Shown: positions 52,149 to 61,302, counted from the first letter of the stretch. The stretch: DNA of 64,000 bases from Myxococcus fulvus (GCF_900111765.1 NZ_FOIB01000009.1:434001-498000); one strand, 5' to 3'. Made by a program: numbers and translations. Notes: a model not told the origin generated them from the letters alone.

Positions 52149-54752
52149 TCAGGCGGCGATGGCCGGCGCGTCCCCCTCCTCCAGGCCATGCACGCCGTCC
52201 CACTCCGCCGGGGGCGGCGTGACGAGGAAGCGCGCGCAGCGGGCCGCATACACCGCGGAGACGGAGTCCTTGAAGTCGGTGGCGGAGCGCTCGAACAGCG
52301 CATGCGCCTCCGGGAAGCGGCGCTGGTGGTAGGCCGTCAGCGCGCGCTCGTAGACGGAGAGCTGCTCCTGCTGCGGTGTGGTGATTTCACCCTTGCGCCC
52401 CACCAGCTCGTGCACGCGCAGCGGCTCCGCGCGGCCCTTGAGGCGCACCCGGTCCACCACGCGGAACACGTAGTTGTCCCCCGCGAGCGTCACCGTGCCA
52501 TCGCCCACGAGCACATAGGTGCCGTACACCTTGTTGAGCGACTCCAGCCGCGCGGCCATGCCCACCGCGTCACCCAGCACGGTGTAGTTGGACTTCAGCT
52601 CGCTGCCCATGTCGCCCACGACGACCTCGCCCGTGTCCACGCCGGCGCGGAAGCTCAGCCGACGCCCGTACTTCTTCTCCCAGGCGTCCTGCCGCGCCGC
52701 CAGCACCTCGCGCATCTTCAGCGCGGCCTCGCAGGCCAGGTGCGCGTGGCGCTCGGTGCGCACCGGCGCGCCCCAGAACGCCATCACCGAGTCGCCGATG
52801 TACTTGTCCATCTGCCCCGCCGTGGAGCGCACCACCGCCGCCATCTCCAGCAGGTACTCGTTGAAGAGCCCCACCAGCTGCTCGGGCGTCATGCCCTCCG
52901 ACAGTCGCGTGAAGCCCTCGATGTCACAGATGTACACCGACATCCGCCGGCGCTCCGGACGCATCAGGCTCAGATCACGCGTCACCAACCGCGCCACCTC
53001 GGGGCTCACGTACCGACCGAGCGCCGCCTGCACGAAGTCGCGAATCTGTTGCTCGTTTCGGAAGGCGTAGACGGTGGTGACGGCGAACGCGCCCACCATG
53101 GCCAGCAGCGGCCCCGCCATGGCCACCCACAGCCGCTGCTCGATGAACACGTAGCTCGCAGCCGCCGTGTAGCCCGCCCCCGCGAGCGCCAGTCCGCTCA
53201 CGTAGAACAGCGCGCCCCGCAGCGAGCGCAACAGGAAGCTCAGCGACAGCGCGAGGAAGGCCCCCAGGAAGGCCAGCCCCATGGTGAGCGCCAGGTCGTG
53301 GTCCGCCGGGGCGCGGGAGATGCCCTCGGAGCGCAGGATGTTGGCCAGCGCCTGTCCCAGGATGGCGCCACCCGGCGTCTCCGGACCGATGGGCGTGGCC
53401 CGCATGTGCCCGGACTCTCCCGCAGTCCGCGTGAGGACGACGGTGCGCCCCTCCAAGTCGTTGTCGAACCGCGCGGGCCGCTCGTCCGCGACGTCGAACA
53501 CGTTGAGCAGCACGTTCCACGCGCGGATGGAGCGTGACAGCGAGCCGCGGGAGCCCCGCCCCGCCGTTGGCGCATCCCAGCGCATCAGGCTGAAGCCCGA
53601 GTCGTCCATCGGCACCGAGTACTCGTCCCCCACGTGCAGCCGCCCGTTCGCGTAGCGGAGCGTGCGCGTGTTGGTCAGGCGCATCGCGGCGGCGAGCGGC
53701 AGCGACGGCAGCACGTGGCGGCCATCCCTCGCCGTGTAGGCCACCAGGTGCGGAATGCCGCGCACCACCCCATCCGGGTCCGCCGTCAGCGTGACGGCCC
53801 CATACCCCGCACCGCCACCCAACAGCGGCGCCACCGGGTGCTGGAGCTGGCGCACCTCCAGGAGCTTCGAGGCGTCCAGCCCCTCGACCTGGACCTCGGC
53901 GAGCGACACGAACAGGTCCGTGGGGCCCACGCGGAACGAGTCATCCGACGCGCGCCGCTCGGCGATGACCGCCCCCGGGGCGCCCAGGCGCGAGCCCAGG
54001 GACTTCGCGTCCGCTTCGTCCGTGGCGCCGCCCCAGACCTCCACCTGGTTTCCGGCGGGGATGACGAACGCGGGGCGCTGCACCGCGAGCACCGTCTGCG
54101 TCCGCTCCCGCGCCTCGCTGGTGCTGGGGAACGTGCCCACCTTCACGCGGTACGGCCACAAGCGGCTCGCCGGTGGCAGCACGCGCGAGCCCTGGCTCTC
54201 CCAGGAGAACGACAGCAGCGCCTTGCCCGGGTCGCGCTCGAGGAACTCGCGGAAGGACGCGTCATCGCTCGACGTGGCGCCGAGCGACAGCTTCGGGTTG
54301 ACGCAGGCGTTGGGGCTCAGCTCCGGGAAGGGCAGGTCCAACAGCACCAGCAGGGCACCCTCCTCCACCAGCCGGTGGGCCATGGCGCCGACGAGCTGCC
54401 GGGGCCAGGGCTGCGTGGCGATACCGGGCCGGTCGTCCTGACGGGCCTCGGCGAGCGTCTCGTCGTCGATGGCCACCACCACGGCCTCGTCCGGCCGCTC
54501 CGAGCGCGCGCCGAGCTCCAGCACGCGCCAGTCGTAGGTGCGGCGCTCCAGCCCCTCCAGCCAGCCCTGCGCCGCCTCCACCGCGCCCGAGGGAACCCAC
54601 GCGGGCGAGTCCTCACGCGGCGCCGCCGGCTGGGGTGCCCGCAGGTACACGAGGATGCCCAGCACACAGCCGAAGAAGACGGCCATCGCCAGTGAGAAGC
54701 CGAGCCGCTTGAAGAAACGCCAGCTCGCGAAGTGTACGCGGTGTGCTTGCAC
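52149..54752 (-). CDS. CHASE2-domain class III adenylate cyclase with a changed catalytic Asn
   Basis: The 867-aa protein has an N-terminal membrane helix, a large extracytoplasmic CHASE2 domain (RTYDWRVLEL, VVVAIDDETL, the CVNP segment, GRTVVLT), three helices, then a cyclase domain. It has metal-binding Asp in VYICDIEGF and DKYIGDSVMAFWG, and Lys and Thr for adenine recognition (MDKYIGD, NYTVLGD). The Asn that stabilises the transition state is Gly here (GDAVGMAARLE, usual GDxVNxxxR). Activity may be low or absent. A helix-rich end of about 110 residues follows. The GTG at 54752 is chosen as start; a GTG at 54833 would overlap the divergent promoter. Confidence 0.85.
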   Translation of the reverse strand: MQAHRVHFASWRFFKRLGFSLAMAVFFGCVLGILVYLRAPQPAAPREDSPAWVPSGAVEAAQGWLEGLERRTYDWRVLELGARSERPDEAVVVAIDDETLAEARQDDRPGIATQPWPRQLVGAMAHRLVEEGALLVLLDLPFPELSPNACVNPKLSLGATSSDDASFREFLERDPGKALLSFSWESQGSRVLPPASRLWPYRVKVGTFPSTSEARERTQTVLAVQRPAFVIPAGNQVEVWGGATDEADAKSLGSRLGAPGAVIAERRASDDSFRVGPTDLFVSLAEVQVEGLDASKLLEVRQLQHPVAPLLGGGAGYGAVTLTADPDGVVRGIPHLVAYTARDGRHVLPSLPLAAAMRLTNTRTLRYANGRLHVGDEYSVPMDDSGFSLMRWDAPTAGRGSRGSLSRSIRAWNVLLNVFDVADERPARFDNDLEGRTVVLTRTAGESGHMRATPIGPETPGGAILGQALANILRSEGISRAPADHDLALTMGLAFLGAFLALSLSFLLRSLRGALFYVSGLALAGAGYTAAASYVFIEQRLWVAMAGPLLAMVGAFAVTTVYAFRNEQQIRDFVQAALGRYVSPEVARLVTRDLSLMRPERRRMSVYICDIEGFTRLSEGMTPEQLVGLFNEYLLEMAAVVRSTAGQMDKYIGDSVMAFWGAPVRTERHAHLACEAALKMREVLAARQDAWEKKYGRRLSFRAGVDTGEVVVGDMGSELKSNYTVLGDAVGMAARLESLNKVYGTYVLVGDGTVTLAGDNYVFRVVDRVRLKGRAEPLRVHELVGRKGEITTPQQEQLSVYERALTAYHQRRFPEAHALFERSATDFKDSVSAVYAARCARFLVTPPPAEWDGVHGLEEGDAPAIAA

Positions 54753-54853
54753 GGGTGCGCGAGAGGATACCCCGAGATTCCCCAGCGCGAGGGGTCTGTC
54801 ACGAGCCCCTGCTATGCTCGCCGCCCCCGTCACACACCCCAGGAAGACCCCTG

Positions 54854-55723
54854 ATGAAACGCATCTTCGTGTCCGCCGCCGTCACCGCCCTCTTCCTCGC
54901 TCCCCTGGCGTGCGACCTGGAGAAGACGGGGGCCCAGCTCACCGCCGAGCACGTCATGGTGGGCACCCTGCTGGCCACGCCCGAGGTGGAGGTCTCAGCC
55001 CTGGCGCTCGCCGGCGTCGACGGAGGGGGCTTCGTCCCGGATGGCGGTGACGCCATCGTGATTCCGGCCCAGACGGCCGCGCTCGTGTTCTTCGGCACCC
55101 GCTCCGGTGAGAACTCGCAGCCCTCGGGCGTGACGGGCGCCACCGCGACGCTCCAGCCCCAGGGGGGACAGGCGACGACGTTGAACGAGGACGGCTCGGG
55201 CAGCTACAGCCGCACCAACGTGGGCGGGAGCGACTCGGGGCTGACGTACGCCTCCGGCGCCACCTACCAGTTCATCGCCGCGCGCAACGGCACGCGCTAC
55301 GTGGGCCAGGTGGACGACGCGCCCGTGCAAGAGGCCATCGCCCGCTTCCACCCGGCCGAGGGCTTCGTGCGGCACGCGTCCGGCACGGCGCTCAGCTTCG
55401 AGCGCGCCGCCGTCTCGGGCGGCAAGGAGCGCACGCTGGGCTTCGTCACCGTGGTGCCCCTGAGCTCGGACGGCTCGAAGGGCGAGCCCACGTACTCCAA
55501 CGTGCCCACCACGCCGGTGGAGTTCCTCCAACTGGTCGCGGTGCCGGGCTCGTACCGCGAGGCCCAGGTGACGATTCCGGGCTCGGCCTTCCCGCAGTCC
55601 AACAAGACGTACCTGGTCATCTTCCAGGCCGTGCGCCTGGGCGGCGCCGAGTCCGACAACCTGTTCATCGGCAGCGCCCTGCTCGCGGGCACCGCCGACG
55701 TGGGCATCATCCGGACGAACTGA
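54854..55723 (+). CDS. Predicted lipoprotein, 289 aa
   Basis: The ATG at 54854 with AGGAAG 8 bases ahead starts a signal peptide with lipobox LAPLAC, the lipidated Cys being residue 20. The mature part is beta-rich with a GVDGGGFVPDGGDAIVIPAQTA segment and a C-terminal half of strand pattern. No catalytic motif is visible. The frame upstream to 54743 is rejected because it would precede the signal peptide. It may be an outer-membrane lipoprotein of unknown role. The convergent next gene ends 8 bases after the stop. Confidence 0.75.
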   Translation: MKRIFVSAAVTALFLAPLACDLEKTGAQLTAEHVMVGTLLATPEVEVSALALAGVDGGGFVPDGGDAIVIPAQTAALVFFGTRSGENSQPSGVTGATATLQPQGGQATTLNEDGSGSYSRTNVGGSDSGLTYASGATYQFIAARNGTRYVGQVDDAPVQEAIARFHPAEGFVRHASGTALSFERAAVSGGKERTLGFVTVVPLSSDGSKGEPTYSNVPTTPVEFLQLVAVPGSYREAQVTIPGSAFPQSNKTYLVIFQAVRLGGAESDNLFIGSALLAGTADVGIIRTN

Positions 55724-55730
55724 AGGCGCT

Positions 55731-56624
55731 TCAGCCCGCTTCGATGTCCAGCTCGATGCGCCCCGACAGCTTGAGGCGCAGGAGGTGGCCGGCGAAGCGC
55801 TCCGACTCCTCTCGCGAGAGGACGTTGCGGAAGCTCGCGCCGTCCGCCACCTCGACCTCCAGCACCGCGCCTCGCTGGAGGAGTCGGAAGAAGTCCTCGT
55901 CCCCACCGGGCCGGGGGATGGACAGCGGCAGCATCCCCTTGAGCGGGAGGACCTCCTCGCCCGCGCGCACCCGAGCCACCAGGGCCGCTGCGTCGGGCCG
56001 CACATCACCGGGGGCCACGCCCTCCTCCGGATAGAGCGGCGCGGGCGGCAGCGCCACGTCCTCCGTCGAGTCGTCGAGCAGGAAGCCGTACCGCGACGGA
56101 ATCCGCCCGGTGAAGAGCATGCACAGGAGCACGGGCGTGTCGCCCGACACACGCTCCAGGTGGAGGATGGAGCGCTCCGCGCCCACGCGACGGAGCAGCA
56201 ACGTCAGGCGCGGGCGATGGACCGACAGGTGGCGCAAGGCCCGGTCCTTCAGCGTCGCGCGGATCTCCGCGAAGGCGGACGCATAGCCCGCCTCGGTCTC
56301 GGCCTCGCGTGCGGACAGCGCCTCGCGCGTCCTCGCGAGCTTCTCCTCCGCGTCGCGAAGGAAGTCCCCCGCGGACGCGGGCGCCAGCCCTGGCTCCGAA
56401 GAGGCCGACGGTTCGAGTCCCGCGGCACGCACCGCCCCCAGGAGGAACGAGCCCTGTTGCGTCAGCCGCTCGCGCTCCTCGCGGAACCGCGCGACGGAGG
56501 CGGCGTGTTCCAGCTTCAGCTCCAGCCACGCCTCGTATCCGGACTCGAGCGTCTCCAACGCGCGCAGCCGCGCCAGCGCCGCCTCCGGTCCCACCGCCCC
56601 ATCACCCTTTGCCAGGTCACTCAC
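55731..56624 (-). CDS. Unknown 297-aa protein with N-terminal coiled coil
   Basis: A GTG at 56624 starts the protein, which has a helical first half (LETLESGYEAWLELKLEHAA, then SAREAETEAGYASAFAEIRA, long enough for a coiled coil) and a beta-rich second half with YGFLLDDSTEDVALPPAPLYPE and LLRLKLSGRIELDI. No signal peptide or known domain is seen. The frame extends to 56678, where another GTG stands; the start is uncertain. Confidence 0.65.
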   Translation of the reverse strand: MSDLAKGDGAVGPEAALARLRALETLESGYEAWLELKLEHAASVARFREERERLTQQGSFLLGAVRAAGLEPSASSEPGLAPASAGDFLRDAEEKLARTREALSAREAETEAGYASAFAEIRATLKDRALRHLSVHRPRLTLLLRRVGAERSILHLERVSGDTPVLLCMLFTGRIPSRYGFLLDDSTEDVALPPAPLYPEEGVAPGDVRPDAAALVARVRAGEEVLPLKGMLPLSIPRPGGDEDFFRLLQRGAVLEVEVADGASFRNVLSREESERFAGHLLRLKLSGRIELDIEAG

Positions 56625-56769
56625 GAGGGCGGAGTCTACACCCGCTTCGCGCCCGCCCCGCCGTCGCTCGGCCCCCACCCCGAAACGACGAAGGCCCCCA
56701 CCCGCCTTCGCGGATGAGGGCCCTCACGTCGAGCATCGTCCACGTGGCGCGAAGCCACGGGACACGGGC

Positions 56770-57063
56770 TCAGGCCGTGCGAGACACGGACGACTGCGTG
56801 CCCTGCGCCGGAGCGCTCTCGCCCCGGTTCAGCTGGTTGTTCAGGTACTCCTGGCCGGTCTGCAGCTTCTGGCGCAGGTCGTCCCGCAGCTGGGTGCCCG
56901 GCTTGGGGGCCAGCAGCAGCCCCAGGCCCGCGCCCACCAGCAGGCCGGCCGCGAAGGCGCCGATCACCGGCAGCACATCCTCCGCCGCGCTGCGACGGCT
57001 CTCCAGGCCGATGAGGTTGAGCAGGTCGTCCTTGTCCATCTTCTTCAGGGCGTTCAGGTTCAT
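56770..57063 (-). CDS. YtxH-domain small membrane protein
   Basis: The 97-aa protein is helical at the start (LNALKKMDKDDLLNLIGLE), has a membrane helix at about residues 32-50 (VLPVIGAFAAGLLVGAGLG) followed by LLAPKPGTQLRDDLRQKL, the typical YtxH pattern, and a Gln/Ser-rich end. YtxH proteins are linked to general stress in Bacillus, with no set function. It ends a five-gene minus-strand cassette of small membrane proteins. Confidence 0.8.
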   Translation of the reverse strand: MNLNALKKMDKDDLLNLIGLESRRSAAEDVLPVIGAFAAGLLVGAGLGLLLAPKPGTQLRDDLRQKLQTGQEYLNNQLNRGESAPAQGTQSSVSRTA

Positions 57064-57108
57064 GGCGACTCCAAAGGAAAGTGAAACGACGGGGGAACGA
57101 AGATAACC

Positions 57109-57561
57109 CTAGTAGGACGGAGGACGCGGCGTGCCCGCGACCGAGGCATCCGCGGACGCGGCACCGGGCTCCCGCGAGACGGCGGAGCTCACCGCGCCGC
57201 GACCCGCCTGGTAACCCTGGAACGCCGTCTCGGCCATGCCCAACAGCTCGTCCTTCACGAAGGGCAGCGCCGCCAGCCGCACGCCCAACCGGAGCATGCG
57301 CGCCGTCAGCGGCGTGAACAGACCACCGCCCAGCACGTAGCCCACGCCCAGCGCGGCGGCGATCATCCCATACGGGTTGCGCTCCACACGGCCACGCAGG
57401 TCCAACGACTGGCCCAGGTCGTCCACGGCGCCCCTGGCATCACTCCAGAGCTGCTGCGCCTCCGAGCCAATCTGGTCCACCCGCTGGCCGAACCCCGCGT
57501 CCGTGCCCGAGGGCCGCGACGAAGGGTTGCCATTGCCTGAAGCCCCTGGATAGTTCGTCAT
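57109..57561 (-). CDS. Unknown 150-aa membrane-associated protein
   Basis: GAGAGG at good spacing sets the ATG at 57561. The first 60 residues are Gly/Ser/Asn-rich then helical (GSEAQQLWSDARGAVDDLGQ), followed by NPYGMIAAALGVGYVLGGGL, which is a membrane helix, and a second amphipathic one (LGVRLAALPFVKDELLGMA). The overall plan resembles YqjD/ElaB-type or phasin-like membrane anchors. The function is not known. It is fourth in the cassette, 35 bp after the 66-aa gene. Confidence 0.72.
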   Translation of the reverse strand: MTNYPGASGNGNPSSRPSGTDAGFGQRVDQIGSEAQQLWSDARGAVDDLGQSLDLRGRVERNPYGMIAAALGVGYVLGGGLFTPLTARMLRLGVRLAALPFVKDELLGMAETAFQGYQAGRGAVSSAVSREPGAASADASVAGTPRPPSY

Positions 57562-57596
57562 GAGTGTCCTCTCTCGTCTGCCGTCCCAGGACGGCT

Positions 57597-57797
57597 TCAG
57601 CGGCGGGAAGCGATGCGGCCGACCAGGAAGCCCACGGCCACCGCGCCCAACAGACACGTGCCGGGGTTGGCGCGGATGAAGCTCACCACGCGGTGGTTCA
57701 TGTCCACCAGGTTCTGCCGGGCCTCGTCGAGCTGCGGCAACACCTGGTCCTGGAGCTGCCGGGCCCGGTCGGCCACCTGCTGCGGATTCATGTCCAT
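57597..57797 (-). CDS. ElaB/YqjD-like small membrane protein
   Basis: The 66-aa protein has a helical first part (ADRARQLQDQVLPQLDEARQ) and a C-terminal membrane helix of the ElaB/YqjD type ending VGFLVGRIASRR after NPG. Such proteins bind the inner membrane by the tail and their soluble part touches ribosomes in E. coli. AGGAGAG stands 7 bases ahead of the ATG. Third in the cassette. Confidence 0.7.
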   Translation of the reverse strand: MDMNPQQVADRARQLQDQVLPQLDEARQNLVDMNHRVVSFIRANPGTCLLGAVAVGFLVGRIASRR

Positions 57798-57859
57798 GAA
57801 CGTGCTCTCCTCGATTCAAAAGTGGAACTGCGAAAGTCTCGAAGGGCCGACGCGCACTT

Positions 57860-58081
57860 TCAGCGACGCGAGCCCAACAACATCCCCACCGCGAACGCCG
57901 CCCCCACGCACGCGTAGGGATGACGGCGCACCCACTCACGCCAGTCGGCGGCGACCGCCACCTCCTCGCGCAGCGCGCTCACCGACGTGGCCAGCTCCGC
58001 GCGCGTCCGCTCGATGTCCTGGCGGAGCATCGCGCTCGTGCGAGGCCCCATCGGCTTGGGATGTCCATTGCTAGCGCCCAT
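57860..58081 (-). CDS. DUF3618-like small membrane protein
   Basis: The 73-aa protein has LRQDIERTRAELATSVSALREEV, matching DUF3618, and a C-terminal membrane helix (HPYACVGAAFAVGMLLGSRR). The ATG at 58081 has AGGAG 8 bases ahead and overlaps the end of the holin-like gene by 11 bp. This pairing with a holin-like gene is common in actinobacterial and other genomes. Function unknown. Confidence 0.78.
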   Translation of the reverse strand: MGASNGHPKPMGPRTSAMLRQDIERTRAELATSVSALREEVAVAADWREWVRRHPYACVGAAFAVGMLLGSRR

Positions 58082-58532
58082 GCGGGGGCTCCTTGAAGAG
58101 ATGCCCGTCCCCACCCTGGAGCGAGTTGCCCAGGGACACGGGGGCCGGCGTCGTGAGCGCCGCCATGCTGCGCGACAGCTCGTCCGTGGTGTCGTCCATC
58201 ATCCGTCGTGTCTTCAGCTTGTGCAGCGCCCAGGCCACGCCGCCACCACCCGCCACCAGGTTGAGCAGCGCCACCACGCCGAACGCTCCCGCCCACCCCA
58301 GCCAGGGGACCATCACCGCCGCGAGCGCCGCGCACGCGAAGGCATAGCCCACCAGGATGAAGGGCACGAAGGCGGCGATCATCGCCACGTTCATGCTCGC
58401 GGACTTCAGGTCCTCCTCGAGCTCCAGGCGCGCCAGCTGCAAGTGCTGGGTCACCAGCCGACTGAAGCTGTCCGCCATGCGGCCGACGAGCGCGGTGAGC
58501 CCACGCTCCGTCTGTTCGCTCCCCACGTGCAT
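58071..58532 (-). CDS. Phage-holin-3_6-family (DUF1469-type) membrane protein
   Basis: The 153-aa protein has a helical start with LVTQHLQLARLELEEDLK, which is the pattern of the family, then two membrane helices at about residues 48-70 and 78-103. The family name comes from weak likeness to holins; in cells it is mostly chromosomal and unlinked to phage, and no phage genes are near. The first gene of the five-gene cassette, which it likely drives. Confidence 0.8.
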   Translation of the reverse strand: MHVGSEQTERGLTALVGRMADSFSRLVTQHLQLARLELEEDLKSASMNVAMIAAFVPFILVGYAFACAALAAVMVPWLGWAGAFGVVALLNLVAGGGGVAWALHKLKTRRMMDDTTDELSRSMAALTTPAPVSLGNSLQGGDGHLFKEPPHGR

Positions 58533-58672
58533 TCACTCTCCGGCCGGCGCTCGCGTCCTCACAGAAGTGGCGCCAACCTAGGCACCCCTGCCCTTTGGGA
58601 CAACCTCCCCGAGGCGTTTCTGTCCGGCGTTCACAAGCGTCAGCCACTCAACGTGACGCCGGTCCCCGCACG

Positions 58673-59440
58673 CTACCCGATGAGCTGCACCGGATGAGAG
58701 TCGGACGTGCTCGTCGAGACGATGGGCGCCTGGAAGCGCAATACGAGGGGAAGATGGTCCGAGGCCACCCGGCTGAGCTCGGTGCGGTGGGGAAAGATTC
58801 GAAGCGGCCGGACACCCGAGTCCACGTAGATGCGGTCCAACCGCAGCATGGGCCAACGCGTGGGGTAGGTGCGCGCCGGGGTGCCCAGCTCCAGCGCGGC
58901 GTCGTGGATGGCCTGGCGCACCAGCGAGGGCACCGCGCCGTTACCCCAGTAGTTGAAGTCCCCGCACACCACGGCCGGGTCCTTGCGCACCGCGTCCCTC
59001 AGGATGTCCGAGCCCAAGAGCAGCGCCTCCTGCCGTCGCCGCTCCGACACCCGCAGCCCCAGGTGGAGCGAGAACACGTGGAGCTGCTGCCCCGCGCCGA
59101 TGTCCAGGTCGCACCGCAGCGCGCCCCGAGGCTCGCGCCGCCTCACGCTCAAGTCGTAGTTCTTCGAGTGGAGGATGGGCAGCCGGGTGAGGATGGCGTT
59201 GCCGTAGCGGCGGCCGTTGCGCACGACGTTGGGGCCGAAGGCCATGTGCATGCCGAGCATGTCCGCCAAATGCTCGGGCTGGTCGTCGCGCGAGGTGCGG
59301 CCGCGGAAGTCGCCCACCTCCTGCAGGGCGACAATGTCCGCGCCCACCTCGCGCAGAACCTCACCCACGCGGCCCAGGTCGAACCGGCCGTCCGTCCCGA
59401 TGCCGCTGTGGATGTTGTACGAGACGAGCGTCAGCTCCAC
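58673..59440 (-). CDS. Endonuclease/exonuclease/phosphatase (EEP) family protein
   Basis: The 255-aa protein has the EEP motif order: LVSYNIHSGIG with the metal Asn, IVALQEV with the metal Glu, VFSLHLGL, VVCGDFNYWG and ASDHLPLVLRF with the last catalytic Asp-His. It cuts phosphodiester bonds in nucleic acids or lipid head groups; nothing shows which. The start is GTG at 59440, as the conserved core begins at once. It follows the 181-aa gene by 10 bases and is likely in its operon. No signal peptide. Confidence 0.82.
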   Translation of the reverse strand: MELTLVSYNIHSGIGTDGRFDLGRVGEVLREVGADIVALQEVGDFRGRTSRDDQPEHLADMLGMHMAFGPNVVRNGRRYGNAILTRLPILHSKNYDLSVRRREPRGALRCDLDIGAGQQLHVFSLHLGLRVSERRRQEALLLGSDILRDAVRKDPAVVCGDFNYWGNGAVPSLVRQAIHDAALELGTPARTYPTRWPMLRLDRIYVDSGVRPLRIFPHRTELSRVASDHLPLVLRFQAPIVSTSTSDSHPVQLIG

Positions 59441-59450
59441 GCGCGCGGGC

Positions 59451-59996
59451 TCAGCCGTGGAGGGGATTGAGGCGCCGCGCCGCCAGCCGCACCACCTCCA
59501 GCGGCAGCGCCGCCAGTCGGGCCACGGCCTTCGCCGCGTCCCCCAGGCCGCCCTTGAGCGTCTGGAGCTGACGGCCCGCCTCGTCGAGCAGGTCCGGGAG
59601 CCGGCCGCGAGGAGGCTGCTCACGCGTGGGCGGCAGCGCGCCGATGGGCGTGGTGCTCCGGATGACGGGCTCCTCCGCCGCCTTGCGCTCCTCCTTCTTC
59701 TCGCGCGAGGCGCGCTTCGTCGCGCGCTGGGCGGGAGCCGAGGTGCCGTGGGAGAACTTCCCGTCCGGCTCCAGGCGGGCCAGCTCCTGCAGCTGCGCCT
59801 CCATCTGCCGGGCGTTGTAGAGGTCCTCCGTCTCCGCGAAGGACTTGCCGTAATGGACTCCCTCGCGCGCCGCCAGTTCCTCTGGCTGCGCACGGGACTG
59901 CGCCAGGTGCGCCTTGTCCCGTCGACGCAGGCTGCGGCTCTGCTTCGGCAGCGTCTTCGGAACCTGGAAATGGTCGAAGCTATAGGGACGAGGCAT
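59451..59996 (-). CDS. Unknown 181-aa charged protein upstream of EEP gene
   Basis: The ATG at 59996 has GGAG 8 bases ahead and begins MPRPYSFDHFQVPKT. The protein is rich in Arg/Lys/Glu with a helical region (SLRRRDKAHLAQSRAQPEEL and ARQMEAQLQELARLE) and a C-terminal leucine-rich helix VARLAALPLEVVRLAARRL that could lie on a membrane. No known family is seen. It is probably cotranscribed with the EEP-family gene. Function unknown. Confidence 0.65.
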   Translation of the reverse strand: MPRPYSFDHFQVPKTLPKQSRSLRRRDKAHLAQSRAQPEELAAREGVHYGKSFAETEDLYNARQMEAQLQELARLEPDGKFSHGTSAPAQRATKRASREKKEERKAAEEPVIRSTTPIGALPPTREQPPRGRLPDLLDEAGRQLQTLKGGLGDAAKAVARLAALPLEVVRLAARRLNPLHG

Positions 59997-60302
59997 CCGC
60001 GAATCTCCAAAAGGTAATTGGGTCCGAGCAGAAGCTAGGAAGCCTGGAGGCGCGCCGGTACGGCTTGACGCCACGACGTGCAGCCGGCTGCCTGCCCTCC
60101 AGCCCGTCGGGCCGCGATTCCGCGCCCCTGCGTCGCTCAAGTGCCGACAAATCCAGGCGCGCCCCGCTGGCCCGGTGAGCAGCCGACGAGGCACTGTTCA
60201 GCAGGCGACCCGCCGGGCGCTCCTGGGCAGAGAAGCAGGCATCCGACGCGCGGATTTCTCACCCTGGGAAGAGTCCGGCCATCCGTGGTGTAAAGAACGC
60301 CC
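59997..60302. other. Divergent intergenic region, no gene supported
   Basis: These 306 bases separate the 181-aa gene on the minus strand and the M23 peptidase on the + strand. They should hold both promoters. No clear -35/-10 pair stood out on either strand, and no long hairpin was found. Confidence 0.5.
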
Positions 60303-61292
60303 ATGGCTCCGCACCCCGCCCGCTGGTTTCATTCCGCGCCATCCCACCTGCTGCTCGCGCTGCTCGCCCTCGGTGCGAAGGCCCAGGCCTCCGAGCCGAC
60401 GCCCACGTCCGCGGCCCTCCCCTCCTCCGCGCCGACGACGGCCCAGGGACTGCCGCTGCTGTCGCTCCAGCCCGGCTCGGCGCGTCCGGGAGACCCCGTC
60501 ATCGTGACGGTGCGGGGCATGGCGGGGATGCCCACGGGCACGCTCGCGGGACGTCCGCTGCGCTTCTTCGCGTGGGGAGACGGCTTCCTCGCGGTGACGG
60601 GCCTGCCGGTGGAGCTGACGCCGGGCACGGCTCCCGTGAGCGTGGTGGGCCCTGGCGCGTCCGAGGGCGCGCCGCTGGAGCTGACGGGCACCCTGGACAT
60701 CGTCGAGCCGGGCTACCCCTCGCGCGAGCTGAAGGTGTCGGGCAAGTACGTGGCGCCGCCGGCCTCGGTGAAGGCGCGCATGGCCGCGGACCGACGCGCC
60801 TTCGCCGCCGCCTTCTCGCAGCCGTTCAGCCCGCCCCACTTCGCCCAGAACTTCGCGTGGCCGCGGCAGGACCGCATCACCGCGCCCTTCGGCGACCGGC
60901 GCACCTTCAACGGCAAGCTGTCCAGCCAGCACTTCGGCGTGGACATCGACGGAGACCCGGGCGCGCCCGTGCTGGCCAGCAACGAGGGCACCGTGGTGAT
61001 GGCGCGCGACAACTACTCCGCCGGCAAGACGGTGCTGGTGCACCACGGTGGAGACCTCTTCACCGCGTACTTCCACCTGTCGCGCATCCAGGTGAAGCAG
61101 GGCGACAAGCTCCAGCAGGGTCAGCAGTTGGGGCTGGTGGGCAGCACCGGCCGCGTCACCGGCCCCCACCTCCACTGGGGCGTGAAGGTGGACGGCATCT
61201 GGGTGGACGGCGAGTCGCTCTTGCGCCTGGACTTCTTCCCGCCCGCCCTCCCCGCCGTCGCCAGCGGGGAGACGCGACTGGGCACGCCCTGA
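60303..61292 (+). CDS. M23-family (LytM) peptidase, exported
   Basis: The 329-aa precursor has a signal peptide ending near AQA-SEP at about residue 30, then a beta-rich domain of about 130 residues like those before other LytM enzymes, and an M23 domain with all zinc ligands: SQHFGVDID (His and Asp, near residue 210) and GPHLHWGV near residues 288-292. Such enzymes cut peptidoglycan cross-bridges, in the periplasm or on prey walls. No membrane anchor or SH3 domain is present. Confidence 0.88.
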   Translation: MAPHPARWFHSAPSHLLLALLALGAKAQASEPTPTSAALPSSAPTTAQGLPLLSLQPGSARPGDPVIVTVRGMAGMPTGTLAGRPLRFFAWGDGFLAVTGLPVELTPGTAPVSVVGPGASEGAPLELTGTLDIVEPGYPSRELKVSGKYVAPPASVKARMAADRRAFAAAFSQPFSPPHFAQNFAWPRQDRITAPFGDRRTFNGKLSSQHFGVDIDGDPGAPVLASNEGTVVMARDNYSAGKTVLVHHGGDLFTAYFHLSRIQVKQGDKLQQGQQLGLVGSTGRVTGPHLHWGVKVDGIWVDGESLLRLDFFPPALPAVASGETRLGTP

Positions 61293-61302
61293 GGTCGCGT
61301 GG

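Noticed and set aside
58071-58532. Holin-like gene as a sign of a prophage
   Set aside because: No integrase, terminase, capsid or lysin gene is nearby, and this holin family is mostly chromosomal.
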